A DNA stretch of 64,000 nt from Chamaecrista fasciculata (GCA_003254925.1 QANZ01000689.1:62001-126000), one strand, 5' to 3'; positions 37,537 through 50,035 are shown, counted from the first letter of the stretch. Made by a program: numbers and translations. The notes: generated by a model from the letters alone, not told the origin.

Positions 37537-37913
37537 GGCAAAAATACTTTTTCATCTTTCAATTATATATTAATTTTTTATTTTATTTTTAATATTTTGT
37601 ATTATCAATTTTGTTCTTAAAATTTTATATTTTGATTGATTTTACTTTTTCTTTTAATTTTAACTAAATATCAACGAAAAATTTTATGTAATTGATGAGA
37701 TATAATATAAAATTAGTATACAAAATATTTAAATCCTAACTCATATTGAAAGATATAATGAAATTTGTCATTAATTTATTGAAATAAGTTAGTCAACCAA
37801 AAAAATTGATTAAAATTTAAAACTTTAAGGACAAAATTAATAATAGAAAAATATATTTAAAAATAAAATTAAAAATTGATAAAATATTTAAAGACAAAAA
37901 AGAGTGTCTTGCC
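37537..37913. repeat. MITE, GGCAAAA family, copy 3
   Basis: Starts GGCAAAAATACTTTTTC and ends …GTGTCTTGCC. The flanks CAAAATAAA / AAAAATAAA match at 8 of 9 bases, giving a plausible 8-9-bp target-site duplication. It shares the family core (ATTTATTGAAATAAGTTAGTCAA). Confidence 0.62.
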
Positions 37914-39190
37914 AAAAATAAATTTGTGTAGAATTGTAGAGACTGGACCTTCTGCATATTTTAATTTACTCACTAGCTAGCATCATCATGTGAGTATTAA
38001 TTAATAGATGAGAGAAAATTAATATCAATAAACTCATATGATGCGTGGCAGATTAGAATTAAGAAAGATGGGAGTTGGAAACGCAACAAAATGCCTTTTT
38101 AAGTTGAAATTCATCACGAATATATAGATAATTAGATATATGTCTCTCGCTACAATATTAATGTATGTCCAATTATTCTTATTTCGTACTTGAATCGGCC
38201 ACCTAATTTTCATTGTCATTATGTAGAGCCATTAAATGGATCTAACTTATTAGATTAGCCTATGTAATTCGTCAATTTGGTGAGCCCGATTTTACTTTAA
38301 CGTTTTTTTACTCATTAAAATAAGTGGCCAAGTTAAAAAAATTTGTTAACTCACTTAAAAATTCAATTAGCATGATGAATCAATTCATTTAACTCACAAC
38401 ACATCAATCTAATTTAGTTTACTTTGACAAAACAATAATTAAAATTCCATTTTGTATATTGCACATTATTGTCCGTACTTTAAACTTAATAACATATACA
38501 AAACATCTCTCTTACTTACGAAAAAAAAAACATCTCTCTTAACTACAAAGATAAATAAAAACCTTATCCATCCTCTGAGTTCGTTGTATATATTATATAT
38601 ATAACCTTTATAATTCAGGATGCAAATAAAGCCTCGTTATTAAACAAAGCAATAATAATGTTACGTGCAGTTTGGCTTATTTCAAAACAAAGAAAATATT
38701 CACTTTACGTAATAGCTTTATTAATGACCTAAGATTTGTAAACCAAATCAAAGAAAAACTACAAAAAGTTCTGATCAAACAAGAATTAATGCAAACACTA
38801 GATAGTGATTGAGATTAACAAACTTTTCAAATCTATTACGTATTACGACAGAAATGTCGAGATTCTTTGATGTAGATAGATGGGAAAATATAAATCGATC
38901 TATTTATTAAACAGAGAAAAGAAAAGGAAGGTTTCACTAATTTCCACCTATCATTATATATATGACTAATTAGAGTATTATATATTTATATTACCCCTTC
39001 GAGTATTAGTGTAGCTACTTTAATTTGTGGAATTTTGTTACTATTCATTAAATCGATCCTCACAATAACCAACAATAATACGTGATCATCATCTATATAT
39101 ATATATATATATATATATTATCACTTCACATGTAACGAAGATATTAATTAATCGGACGTCACATAATTTGTGCAATTTCGTTTATTTATT
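37914..39190. other. AT-rich intergenic DNA
   Basis: No supported gene or structured repeat apart from TA microsatellites near 38590 and 39094-39118. Confidence 0.45.
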
Positions 39191-39192
39191 TT

Positions 39193-40010
39193 TCGGGTAA
39201 ATCATAATTCAACCATTTATAATTTTGGTTGTAATTTTCATCCCCCAAGTTTTTCAAAAGTTTTACTTATTAGTCTCAAGTCTCATCAACTAATTAATAT
39301 AGCTATATTTTTCTCCTTTCAAATTTGAATGCGACAAGTATTGAGTTACATGTTATTTTTTTACAAGTCTTTTCTTTGTATAGTTAGGATTGTCAACAAA
39401 TAAGGTCAAATTGAACTCTGAAAGTGAACCTCTTGTTTTATAGTCAAATGAGTAAAATTGGTCATATCTCTCTTGTTTCAAGTACGATTGAGATGATTTC
39501 ACAGCTACAAGTTACATTTGACAAGTTATTTTTTTGTCTAACTGAAACCGTCAGCAAATGAGATCAAATCAGAGTTCGATAGTGGCTTTTAATAATTTTT
39601 CACTATTTAACTCCAAAACCATTTTCAAACTTGATTTGACCTCATTTATCGACGATTCCAACTGGGAGAAAAAAAAGACCCATAAGGAGTAACTAATAAC
39701 TCCTAATTTAAGAGGGATATGGCTAGTTTTGCTTGTTTGGATTGTGAAACAAGTAGTTCACCTTCAGAGTCCAATTTGACTTTGTTTGCTGATGACTTCA
39801 ATTAGACAAAAAAAAGGGACTCGTAAAAAATAACATGTAGGCTTGAAACTCGTTGTAATTGAATTTGAAATGAGAGATATATGGTCACATTCAGTTGTTG
39901 GAACCAATAAGTGAAACTTTTAGAAAACTTAAAGAACCAAAATTGCAAAAAAAAAAAAAGGATAAAAAAATGTATTGCAACTTATCGTAAAAATAAGGGA
40001 CCAAAATTGT
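39193..40010. repeat. ~0.8-kb degenerate fold-back element
   Basis: The left arm has GGTTGTAATTTTCATCCCCCAAG then TTTTACTTATTAGTCTC; the right arm has GGAACCAATAAGTGAAAC then AAGAACCAAAATTGC, its approximate reverse complement. Inside, phrases such as AAATGAGATCAAATCAGAGTT and GAGTCCAATTTGACTTTGTTT repeat in both orientations. A related fragment lies near 41620-41890. This is an old Mutator-like non-autonomous element at best. Confidence 0.5.
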
Positions 40011-40248
40011 ACTTTGATCTATACATAATAAAATGAAGAAATGGTTTTATTGATTGTCTTAACTTATTGAGGAGAAACTGCAGCAAAAGAGAAGCAGTAT
40101 TGACTTTTCATGAGATGAAAAGTGCAGATTCCATGTGGAAGAATTAAAAGGGTTACAATATAACAGTTTACAAACTACAATACAAGTTTACAATTTTTGG
40201 ATCGAAAAAGTACTTCTTGCGAGCTATATATCTTACACGTTAATTATA

Positions 40249-40826
40249 TTAAGGCAAAACACATTTTTGTGCCCCTAACGTTTGCGGTAATTTTCAGTTA
40301 TGCCCTTAATGTTTCATTTGTGTCAGTTGTGCCCCAATGTGAAACGTTAGTTTCAATTATACCCCCAATTTCAATCATCCACAAAAAAAACATCATTTTC
40401 GCACGATTTGAGCTCAGTTTTGATCAGATTTCATATGAGTTTTAATTTTCGGACATCACAAACTTGATTCCTTGGATCAATTTAAAAAATTAAGCTCAAA
40501 ATAGCCCCAAATCCGAAGAAAATCGGACCTGATGAACCCCAAACCAAAACGAAATGTAGCAAAACGAAGCATTTTTTTCAAAATTTCCATGTGCAGAATG
40601 ATCCTTATTATGAGTCGAAAATGAGTACCCATAAATTCATTTATCAAAACAAGCTGAAATGAACACGAATCGAAGCTCAAAAGTTCCGAAAAACGGTACA
40701 TTAGCGAGGGTGAGGGCATAATTGAAACTAACGTTTCACATTGGGGGCACAACTGAAACAAATGAAACGTTAGAGGCATAACTGAAAATCACCGCAAACA
40801 TTAGGGGCACGAAAGAGTTTTTTGCA
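40249..40826. repeat. ~0.58-kb TIR element with GTGCCCCTAACGTTTG arms
   Basis: The left arm reads GGCAAAACACATTTTTGTGCCCCTAACGTTTGCGG; the right arm is its reverse complement with a few changes. Each arm is about 130 bp. The possible duplication is TTAATTATA / TTAATTAAA (8 of 9). The middle has no supported coding sequence. Confidence 0.65.
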
Positions 40827-40835
40827 TTAATTAAA

Positions 40836-42590
40836 CTACCTTCACCGATCGAAACTATTCACTGAGACCCGAAAATACAGGACTCGCAATTATTGCGTTT
40901 TAAATCTAGATCTGGCTACATTCATATATTTTTTTTTTCAGTTTAGTTAATTGCACGTGTTTTGATCCTGTTTTCTAAAATAATGTAACTAATTATGAAG
41001 AATAACCGAATCTGATATATCACGTTGAGTGATCTTATACATAAAGGGAAAGAAAATTTCTTTAACGTGTTCCTATTATCATTCACTTATTAGAATCGTT
41101 TAATTTTAATATATAGATTAAATATCTCTCAATGGACAAATCCCCTCTCTCATATATCACATTTGGCAAGAAGGCTATAATTTTAAAAGTATGAATGATT
41201 ATAGGTAAGATATAGATATTACAATTTTCCACTCATCCTTACCTATTAAAATTAATTTTTATTAATTATCAGATTTTACAAATAGTTAAATTTTTATACT
41301 CAGATTCAGATCTAAAAGAATTTTAAAATAAAATATATTTCTATTACTATAAAACTTATTTTTATATTATTTTACCTATAACTACTGATAATTTTAAAAA
41401 ATTAAATCATAAATATAAATATACTATTATACATTTCATTCTTATAATTTTATATATTTTTAGCATATAAAATTTAAAAATATTATAATTTATATATAAA
41501 ATAAATATTCTCTTTACAAATTCCCTTAGCAATTGATATTGAACTCAAATTCAAATACACAAAGTGAAATTTCAATATACTCATTAAATAGAGTATTTTA
41601 ATTTTTAATTTCAATATACTCAAATTAGTCCCCTATGTATGGAGTGAAATTCAAATTAGTCTCTTATGTTTCATTTCTTTTAGACTGATCATACATATGT
41701 TTATAATTTTTCAAATTGGTCCCAAAAATAGTAAATGTGATCATATCTCTCTCGTTTCAAGTTCAAATGCAACGAATCCAAAATTACGAATTTCTTTTGA
41801 TGAGTACTTTGATGCCGTCAACAAAGGATCTCAATTTAAGTGACCAATTTGATATCATTTCGTAAAACCATTTCAAGTTTTTTCTCAACTGAGATCATTA
41901 GGAAATAACATCATTAGCAACTTGAATGGTTTTTTTGGGCTAGAGAGTTATTGAATGTTGAATGATGGAGGGTAATGACGATATTTATAGAATCTATGAG
42001 TTTTGCGTTGCGTGAGCGAGTAAAGAGATATATAGATGGTGGAGTTTACCAAAACTTGTGAAACGAAGGCGAAAGTTTCCTGGTTTCCCGCTCATTTAAT
42101 TATTACCTTTTTGAGTGCGACAAATAGCTGTCGAGTAGAGTAAATTCACATCTCCCACTATTTAAGGGCCACAAAACAAAACATTAAATGTCTCTACGGT
42201 GTTTACATCAATATTATTAAAACAATTAGTTATATACAAATATAGTTTATAATAATTAATTGTGTAAAATGTTATTTGATATTCATGCAAAACAAATCGA
42301 AGATGTATATTATTTTTGCATAGAAAATGATATAAAAAATGTAGAAAATCTTTATTATTAATTTATTGATTAGAGATAATTTGATTACCATATCTCTCAA
42401 TTATTTAAAAATTAATTTATTAACTGAAGAATTAAATGGCTTAAGTGATAGAGTATTGGTCTATTGGAATGGTACAGGCAGATACGTAGCAAGTGATCAA
42501 GAGAAGATGACATTAGCATACTACTAATTCAGTTATTATTACTACATAGTTAGTAGTTACTGCATAGTAGGAGGCGGGAGCTAAGCCCTA
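40836..42590. other. AT-rich DNA upstream of the PAL gene
   Basis: No supported gene. A decayed repeat fragment (41620-41890) shares phrases with the element at 39193. The rest is A/T-dominated. Confidence 0.45.
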
Positions 42591-42597
42591 GGGTTGC

Positions 42598-42603
42598 CAC
42601 GTG
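42598..42603 (+). promoter_or_regulatory. G-box (CACGTG) upstream of PAL
   Basis: CACGTG within TTGCCACGTGTGGC, about 490 bp before the PAL start codon, in the only GC-balanced block of the upstream region. Such boxes bind bZIP/bHLH factors; a role here is inferred from position only. Confidence 0.4.
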
Positions 42604-42729
42604 TGGCGATCGTGTCCATCGAAAGGAAGATGAGATCGGAGGGCAGGGAGGAAGCGCAGCCTTGTGAATTTGGTATAGTGAATGGGAAGAGTTACAGAGG
42701 CAACTCTCTTGATAACGTGTAAATTTGTG

Positions 42730-42737
42730 TATTTAAA
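42730..42737 (+). promoter_or_regulatory. candidate TATA box of PAL
   Basis: TATTTAAA inside GTGTATTTAAAGAAGG, 130 bp after the G-box. This would give a 5' untranslated region of about 330 bp, which contains at least one short upstream frame (ATGCATGAAGAAG… at 42815). No other TATA-like word in the region fits better. Confidence 0.35.
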
Positions 42738-43090
42738 GAAGGAAGGAAGGGACGGGTGAACAAACACCATCCCACCCAAATTTAATTATATATGTGTTTG
42801 GGATTGGAGAGAAAGATGCATGAAGAAGAAGAAGATTAAACAAATCTCCCATGGTTCTTGTATTGTATGTATTTAATTTATCATCTATCAGTCTCTGTCT
42901 CTGTAGAAGCTAGAAATTAAATTAAACCCCAAACAAACCATACAAACCAAAATCACATCTACCTTGTTGTGTGCTTGCTTTTCATTTTGTTCCGATGGAT
43001 TCGCATTATTGGAAGAATGAATGTGCGTGCGTAACGTAAGGATCCAATAATTCCTGGATCAAATCGATTCCGATTATTCCGAGATCGAGA

Positions 43091-46000
43091 ATGTTAGGAG
43101 GAGGAGGAAATGGTAATTGTAATTGGGAATCATCGTCGTCGGAGGATGAGGATTTGATGAAGTGGAAGGAGGCGGCGGAGTCGATGAAAGGGAGGCACGT
43201 GGAGGAGGTGCGGAGAATGGTGAAAGAGTACCGGAAGAGAAAAGTGAGGGTGGGAGGAGAGACGCTGACGGTGGCGGAGGTGGCGGCGGTGGCGGAGGGT
43301 GCGGCGGCGCTGGAATTAGAGGAAGGAAGGAGGGAGAGAGTGGAGGCGAGTAGCGCGTGGGTGATGGAGAGCGTGAGGAAAGGGATGGACAGTTATGGAG
43401 TCACCACGGGATTCGGTGCAACCTCGCATAGGAGAACCAAGCAAGGCGTCGCTCTTCAGACTGAGCTCATCAGGTTTTGTTTTTCTTCTTTTTTTCGTTA
43501 CCATTATTATCATTAGGTTACAACATAAAAAAGAGTAACCTAACAATTTCATCCTGTAAGATCATTCGGCTCACAACTCAATTTTTGTTTAGTCTTTGAA
43601 AGATCAAAACGATGTACTTTTAGTCTCTGAAAGATTAAAACGATATATTATTTAGTCTATAAGAAGGACTATTTAGTATACTATTTTGATCTTTTAGTGA
43701 CTAAAATGTATATTTCAATCTTTCAGAGACCGAGTTGTCAACTCGGTGATATTTTAAGGACCAAATTGTTAATTTTTTTGACCAAAATCAAATTATTAGT
43801 TTACTCTGTAAAAAATTGGCAAAAGCACTCATTTGGTTACTAAATTTTATATTGATTTTTAATTTTTTTTTTAATTTCATTCTTAATATTTTATATTTTA
43901 ATTGATTTTATCATTTACTTTTATTTTAGTCAAATATTAATTTATAGTAAAAAATTATTGGAGATAAAATTAATAGCAAAGAATATTGAAGACAAAATTA
44001 ATAGAAAAAAAGATATTAAAGACAAATATGAAGGTTGATGTAAAATTTGGGATGAAAATAATGCTTTCCTTAAAAAATTTTATAAATTTTGATCATGGTG
44101 TGAAACCTCTTTAAATTATTTCTTTTGTACTTTTTAGTAATTACATCGATGATTAATTTTTAGTTTGAATTAATATAAAATGTAATAAGAATTATAAAAA
44201 TTTTAAATAAATTTAATTTCCTCAAATGAAAATCTCAACAAAAATACTATTTACACGAAAAAAAAATTTAAGAGAATATTCTATATTTTAACTTTATTAT
44301 TACATGTTCTTTTCTCGATATAATATTACAAAACTTTAAAAAAAAATTATTTTCTTTTCTTGTAGCAAGACTTTTGTTTAGGACACTTTCATATAGCAAA
44401 GACTAATTCACTATGTTAAGTAAGTTTCTTGATTGCTATCAAAACAAAAGCGTACCGAAAGTTTCAGAAAGCAAAATTGTACGAAAACCTAAGATAGATT
44501 TAAAGAAATGTAAATATAACTTTTGTCTTTTGTAATGAAATATACCTTGAGTAACTTATAGTGATTTTTCTGCATTTATTTTTGATTCGCCGTTTAATAA
44601 TCCTCCTCTGTAAATCAATAACCCACCATACTACTGTTTTGATCAAAATCACAAGCATTAGTTCCTGAAATCTTCTTATGTTATATATTTATAAACATAT
44701 ATATAAATTTTGTTAAAATATAAAAAAGTAAAAAAAGTACTTAAGTTTATAACTGTTCACACTTTATAATTAATATTTTTTCAGCTGAAATTAAAATTAT
44801 AACTTATTTTTCTAATTTAAAATTTTTAAATAATAAAAGACATGTAAAACAACTGGTACAAATATAGAATCTATGAAGTGCAACAAGAGCTGCAATGCTT
44901 ATTTCAAGTTTAACATCACGTTGTTTACAGGTTTTTGAATGCTGGAATATTTGGTAATGGGAGTGAAAATTGCCATACCTTGCCACACAGTGCAACAAGA
45001 GCTGCAATGCTTGTTAGAATCAACACCCTCCTTCAGGGATATTCTGGCATCAGATATAACATTCTTGAAACCATTGCAAAACTTCTCAACCACAGCATCA
45101 CCCCATGCTTGCCCTTGCGTGGCTCTATTTCAGCCTCTGGCGATTTGGTCCCTTTTTCATACATAGCTGGATTATTGACAGGAAGGCCTAATTCTAAAGC
45201 CATAGGCCCCAATGGTGAGTCCCTAACTGCTTCAGAGGCCTTCCGTCTCGCTGGTATCAAAGGAGGCTTCTTTGAATTGCAGCCAAAGGAGGGTCTTGCT
45301 CTTGTTAATGGAACTGGGGTTGGAGCTGGTCTGGCTTCTATAGTTCTTTTTGAGGCTAACATTTTAGCTGTTCTATCTGAAGTTATGTCTGCGATTTTCG
45401 CTGAAGTGATGCATGGGAAGCCAGAGTTCACAGATCATTTGACACACAAATTGAAGCACCACCCTGGGCAGATTGAAGCAGCAGCAATAATGGAACACAT
45501 CTTGGATGGAAGTGCTTATGTTAAAGAAGCACAAAAGTTGCATGAGATTGATCCTTTCCTAAAGCCTAAGCAGGATAGATACGCTCTTCGAACTTCACCA
45601 CAATGGTTAGGCCCTCAGATTGAGGTTATCAGGTCATCCACAAAATCCATCGAGAGGGAGATCAACTCTGTGAATGATAACCCATTGATTGATGTATCTA
45701 GGAACAGAGCTCTTCATGGTGGAAATTTTCAGGGTACCCCAGTTGGCGTTTCAATGGACAACACAAGATTGGCTTTGGCTGCAATTGGTAAACTTCTATT
45801 TGCTCAAATGTCTGAGCTTGTTAACGATTTTTACAACAATGGGTTGCCTTCAAATCTCTCTGGGGGTCGCTGTCCAAGCTTGGATTATGGATTCAAAGGT
45901 GGTGAGATAGCAATGGCTTCATATTGTTCTGAGCTTCAGTATCTAGCAAACCCAGTCACTAGTCATGTTCAGAGTGCTGAACAACACAACCAAGATGTGA

Positions 46001-46680
46001 ACTCATTAGGACTAATATCTGCTAGGAAAACAGGTGAAGCTATTGAGATATTGAAGCTCATGGTTTCAACCTACTTGATTGCTCTTTGTCAAGCCATAGA
46101 TTTGAGGCATCTGGAGGAGAACCTAAAGAATGCAGTTAAGAACACGGTGAGCCAAGTGGCTAAGAAAGTCCTAACCGTGGGTGCCAATGGGGAGCTTCAT
46201 CCTTCACGGTTTTGTGAAAAAGATTTGCTGAAAGTAGTTGATCGTGAGCATGTTTTTGGCTACATTGATGACCCATGTAATGCTACGTACCCACTTATGG
46301 AGAAACTTAGGCAAGTGCTTGTGGAACATGCATTGACGGGTAATGATGGATTGGAAAGTGGGTATGCTTCCATATTCCTCAAGATTGGTGCATTTGAGGA
46401 GGAGCTGAAGACAGTGTTGCCTAATGAAGTTGAGTCAGCAAGAAATGCCTTCGAGAAAGGGAGTTCAGCAATTCCTAACAAGATTAAGGAATGCAGGTCC
46501 TATCCAATTTACAAGTTTATAAGGGAAGATTTGGGGACAGAGTTTTTGACTGGAGAGAAAAGTAAGTCTCCAGGAGAATGTTTTGATCAAGTCTTCACTG
46601 CAATTAATGAGGGAAAGATGATTGATCCAATGTTTGAATGTCTCAAGGATTGGGACGGTAAGCCGCTTCAAATATCTTAG
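43091..46680 (+). CDS. PAL: phenylalanine ammonia-lyase (PAL)
   Basis: Deaminates L-phenylalanine to trans-cinnamate, the entry step of phenylpropanoid metabolism (lignin, flavonoids, salicylate); cytosolic homotetramer. Two exons, 43091-43473 and 44931-46680, join in frame to 710 aa, normal PAL length. The intron splits an Arg codon (ATCAG|GT … ACAG|GTTTTTG), the conserved PAL intron site. The MIO triad Ala-Ser-Gly sits in [10 protein letters not shown] at 196-198. Other landmarks: [69 protein letters not shown] and [14 protein letters not shown]. The N-terminus is short and Gly/Ser/Glu-rich, and exon 1 is strongly GC/purine-biased against exon 2. It diverges from common isoforms at several sites ([16 protein letters not shown]), suggesting a minor PAL clade. 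It is intact; its truncated duplicate lies at 60085-61243. Confidence 0.97.
43545..43808. repeat. fold-back repeat in the PAL intron
   Basis: The left part (GTAACCTAACAATTTCATCC … TTTAGTCTCTGAAAGATTAAAACG) mirrors the right part (CAATCTTTCAGAGACC … GGACCAAATTGTTAATTTT … TAGTTTACTC). It has no coding capacity and is spliced out with the intron. Confidence 0.55.
43818..44068. repeat. MITE, GGCAAAA family, copy 4 (PAL intron)
   Basis: Starts GGCAAAAGCACTCATTTGG and ends with the mirrored GATGTAAAATTTGGGATGAAAATAATGC. It is shorter than the other copies. It lies immediately left of the point (about 44080) where homology to the downstream duplicate begins. Confidence 0.55.
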
Positions 46681-47175
46681 GAAACCAATAAGGATTGAGG
46701 CACCTTCTTCTTAATCAGTACAATATTTATTAAAGCTCGAAAACAAGTTTGTTTCTTGAACACTAATATGCTTTTTATGCTTTAGAGGTTTATCAAAATT
46801 TAGGCGGTTAGTACGTCTCAAGCTTTATTCTCAAGTAATTGAGAGAATCTTGTATTTTCTGACATGTAATTATGTATAGCAAGAAAAATCACCCATTAGG
46901 ATGCTTCAACCGGGAAAATCTGTAGGTGCACACATAATCTCTACCACATACATTTTTAAAATCATTTACTACACACTCTTGGTCATAGCTAGTAATACCA
47001 TAGTCATAATTGTTGGAGCATGTTTTCACTACAGTCCCACTTTTTGGTTAGATATGCTGCACATTGCCTACTTAAATTTCAAATTAATAATATTAATTAT
47101 TGTTAGATGACCTATTCGATCTTTAAAATATTGCTTCATGCTGCAACCCATAACCTTCCAGTATATGATTATCAG

Positions 47176-47252
47176 TTTATCACTCACACATCAAAGACAT
47201 GACATTCTAATATGATTTATCACTCACACATCAAAGACAGGACATTCTAACA
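47176..47252. repeat. 41-bp tandem repeat in the PAL 3' flank, unit A only
   Basis: The phrase TTTATCACTCACACATCAAAG plus GACAT/GG-ACATTCTAA occurs twice in a row here, once in unit B (near 61645-61680). The extra copy arose after the duplication. Confidence 0.7.
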
Positions 47253-47854
47253 TTTCAAACTAGCACAAGACCCGTGCGTTCGCACGGGTTTTTGCTTCTT
47301 AATACATATCATTGTAGAAATATTAATAGTTTAATAACATTCAAACTGCAGATGTATTGGATAGATTACTAATATTACAGATCAAAATATTGTATGTTAG
47401 AGAGTATTGTTAACTGATTATTGATAACATTACATATCATCTAAAGCAGGCTTGGTCGTAGCAATAAAAAGTAAATGAGTTTCATACTTCATAAATTAAT
47501 TCTAGAGAAAACCTAGGTATACAACCTATCTGCCAAAAATAAATAGATTAAAGTCAATTATCCGTAGATATTTAAGGAGTAATTTGATGATTTGGTCCCT
47601 GAAATGTGACAAATGTCTCAATTTAGTACTTGAAAGATGAAATTATACAGTTTAGACCCTGAAAGATGCATTTTCAATCAAGTTGGTCCTTTTGCTAAAA
47701 TAGCAATGCAAATTTAGCAACAAATATGATTTTTTAACCGTAATAGTCTATTGTGATTAACATGAAATGAATTTCCCATAGATACTTTTCGGTTTTGTAC
47801 ATTATTATACAGACGATACAATTTTATGTACACAGTGCACAAAGAATGGTTAGG

Positions 47855-48055
47855 AGACCTCTATTACTTATCCTACAGAAAGTCCCATTGCCAATAGACC
47901 TTCTCTACTATCCCTTCGCCACTTTTAACAGCAAGGTGAAGTGTCTCAGAAGCTAGAAGCACCCGCCATAGTAGTGGCACTGCAACAGTCATGGTTAGCT
48001 TCTCATGCAAACCACCTTTGCTTGCCTTCTCTGCAACAACAACCTGTTAATTCAA
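47855..48055 (-). pseudogene. captured exon of an unidentified gene (C-terminal end)
   Basis: The minus-strand frame of about 55 codons begins after an AG acceptor and ends at a stop. It contains LLASETLHLAVKSGEGIVEK and ends VYWQWDFL. Amino-acid content is protein-like, and it looks like the last exon of a normal gene. I do not recognise the family. It is the fragment closest to the Helitron 3' end. Confidence 0.45.
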
Positions 48056-48894
48056 AGTGCATAAATACAACAGTGGTCCAGATTCATACAATCATATGAG
48101 AAGATTGAAAAGTCAAAAAAAAAGAGATAAAAAAAGAACTGTGATTGTAATGCTTAAAGAAAAGGGTTGCTACTGGGTATTTCTCCATCTGAGGAACATA
48201 CCGAAAATGGCTCTTAAATGGCTATATCAGTTGACTGCAATCAATCCCCATATCAGACATGCATATATAGGAAAAAAGTACAAAATACAATTTCCATGAA
48301 TAAACATCAAAGTCCAATTCTAATCAATAGTTCCACAATGGCTGTTGACTGGTTTCCAAATCAATCACTTCTGTAATTGTATAACATTCTGTCACACAAA
48401 TACAATTAAACTAAAAATTAAAAGTTTAATAGCAAAGTAATCGTATTTTGAAGTACATCCTGGATTCCTGCCATGGAATCCAAAAAGCAAGAAGCAAGCC
48501 TACCAAAGCCACCATTTCCAAGAGTCTCCTACAAAGTTTTAATTGAAATTAATATCAAGATGCTAAAATTCATATACATCAGCATATAAGAACTCACGTA
48601 GTCTTTTCAAGAAAAGTTGCATTCCGAGACATTAAAAATTCTGCAAGACTTTTTTTTTTTAATGAAAAATGGGCATTTATTGTTAGAGAACTACTCTAAA
48701 CTGCTCTAAATTTTTAAGTAATGAGAATTAATCCTAAGGCAACCATGATAGACAATACCAAGAAGCAATGACTGATGTGAAGGATGAAAAATCCATGATA
48801 TAAAATTGACTCAACTACAATAGATGAGGTCACATGGCCTACCATTCCAAAATGCATTGAAGATGATATTCATGTTTGCAAGTTGTTACCTGCA

Positions 48895-49060
48895 GGAAGA
48901 ATGAGGGCAGCTAGTTCAAAAGGAAGGATCACTATCACAGAAGGCTTCAAGACATATGCTGCAAGCATAATCACAAGTGTCCTGGATTCCACCCTCCACA
49001 AAAGCAGCTACTGAAGTCAAATGTGCCTCGAACTCCTTGTTCTCTTCCATCACTGGCTCC
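48895..49060 (-). pseudogene. captured fragment of an RHF2A-type RING E3 ubiquitin ligase gene
   Basis: The minus-strand reading gives EENKEFEAHLTSVAAF followed by FVEGGIQDTCDYACSICLEA and FCDSDPS. This matches the N-terminal part and first half of the RING domain of plant RHF1A/RHF2A (family: AAFVEGGIQDACDDACSICLE…DSDPSTVTSCKHE). A stop falls where the family has Val/Thr, and the second half of the RING is missing, so it cannot make a working ligase. It starts at an ATG equivalent to the gene's own start. Confidence 0.72.
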
Positions 49061-49135
49061 TATGAGACAGCAAATTGAGATTGACAGAAACAAATGTAAA
49101 CTTCTTATCCAAAAGCAGCTACTGAAGTCAAATGT
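49000..49135. repeat. short direct repeats inside the Helitron
   Basis: AAAAGCAGCTACTGAAGTCA plus AATGT occurs at 49000-49024 and again at 49111-49135. The first copy lies inside the RHF2A-type exon and the second in non-coding DNA, so the second is a local copy of exon sequence. Confidence 0.8.
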
Positions 49136-49454
49136 AAACTTCTTAAAATATTAAAAATCCAAATAAAAATATTAATCTAAAATACGCACAATCAAGAATG
49201 TGGGCAAAGTAAAGAAACTCAAGGAAGACATTAGAAATTTCCACTACAGAGCTAATATTGGGTTGCCTTTTCAAAGCACGAATTTCAGGAGAATTGAAAA
49301 GAATAATATTTGCAGTATAGTATGGTTCTGCAATAGCATTCACCAGATTAGAAATAACAACCACAATCTATTAGTAAAATGACAAACTGCAATTAGAAAT
49401 AAGATCTAGATTTAAGTGAACCCAATTGTTCTGCAATAGCATTCTACCACAATT

Positions 49455-49588
49455 CTTAAGGAACAATGGCATATCCAAATTACATAAAAATTAAAAATTA
49501 ACAATTCATATTCATATTCATACCTCTGTAAATGAAGCCGATTTCAATTCAGCTTAAGGAACAATGGCATATCCAAATTACATAAAAA
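49455..49588. repeat. 36-bp direct repeat inside the Helitron
   Basis: CTTAAGGAACAATGGCATAT plus CCAAATTACATAAAAA occurs identically at 49455-49490 and 49553-49588. Shorter pairs lie nearby (TTCTGCAATAGCATTC at about 49325 and 49431; GATGCATAAAAGGATT at about 50085 and 50127). Confidence 0.8.
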
Positions 49589-49624
49589 GAGGAGCAATTG
49601 CCAATATACATATAATTAAACTTT

Positions 49625-50035
49625 GGTTACTTGGGCCCAACTGCTCTACAGATTTATCTGGTGCACACTATATTCCCAAAATGGGTATTGTGACCTTTCC
49701 AAACTTCACCAATTGATCAACAATGCCATTTACCTAAATAGATAATATAAGAGAGCATGTGCGCTATATTTGAGCATATGAGCAAAAAAGGCTGTCTCAC
49801 CAAAGGTAGCATTATATATAAAAAAAAGTAAGAGCTCACAGTATCCACTGGAATAGAAAACCCAACACCAGAGGATGCACCTGATGGAGGATATATAGTT
49901 GTATTTATCCCGATGAGGTTTCCAGAATTATCTAAAAGTGGCCCTCCACTGTTACCTGGATTAATAGGAGCATCTGTCTGTATAACATCCTGAATTGGAC
50001 GATCAGTAGCAGCAGAATTGATTTCTCAGCGAAGT
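49625..50035 (-). pseudogene. captured fragment of a DEG1/HtrA-type chloroplast serine protease gene
   Basis: Two minus-strand exons are visible. The first (about 49850-50033) reads SGLR[16 protein letters not shown], DVIQTDAP, then [19 protein letters not shown] and [12 protein letters not shown]. This includes the catalytic serine motif GNSGGP of DEG1. The second (about 49640-49738) reads [20 protein letters not shown] then a stop and CAPDKSVEQLG. The correspondence to plant DEG1 is nearly residue for residue, but each exon has an in-frame stop, and the upstream His/Asp part and PDZ domain are absent. The exon-intron structure is kept, so genomic DNA was captured, not a transcript. Confidence 0.85.
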
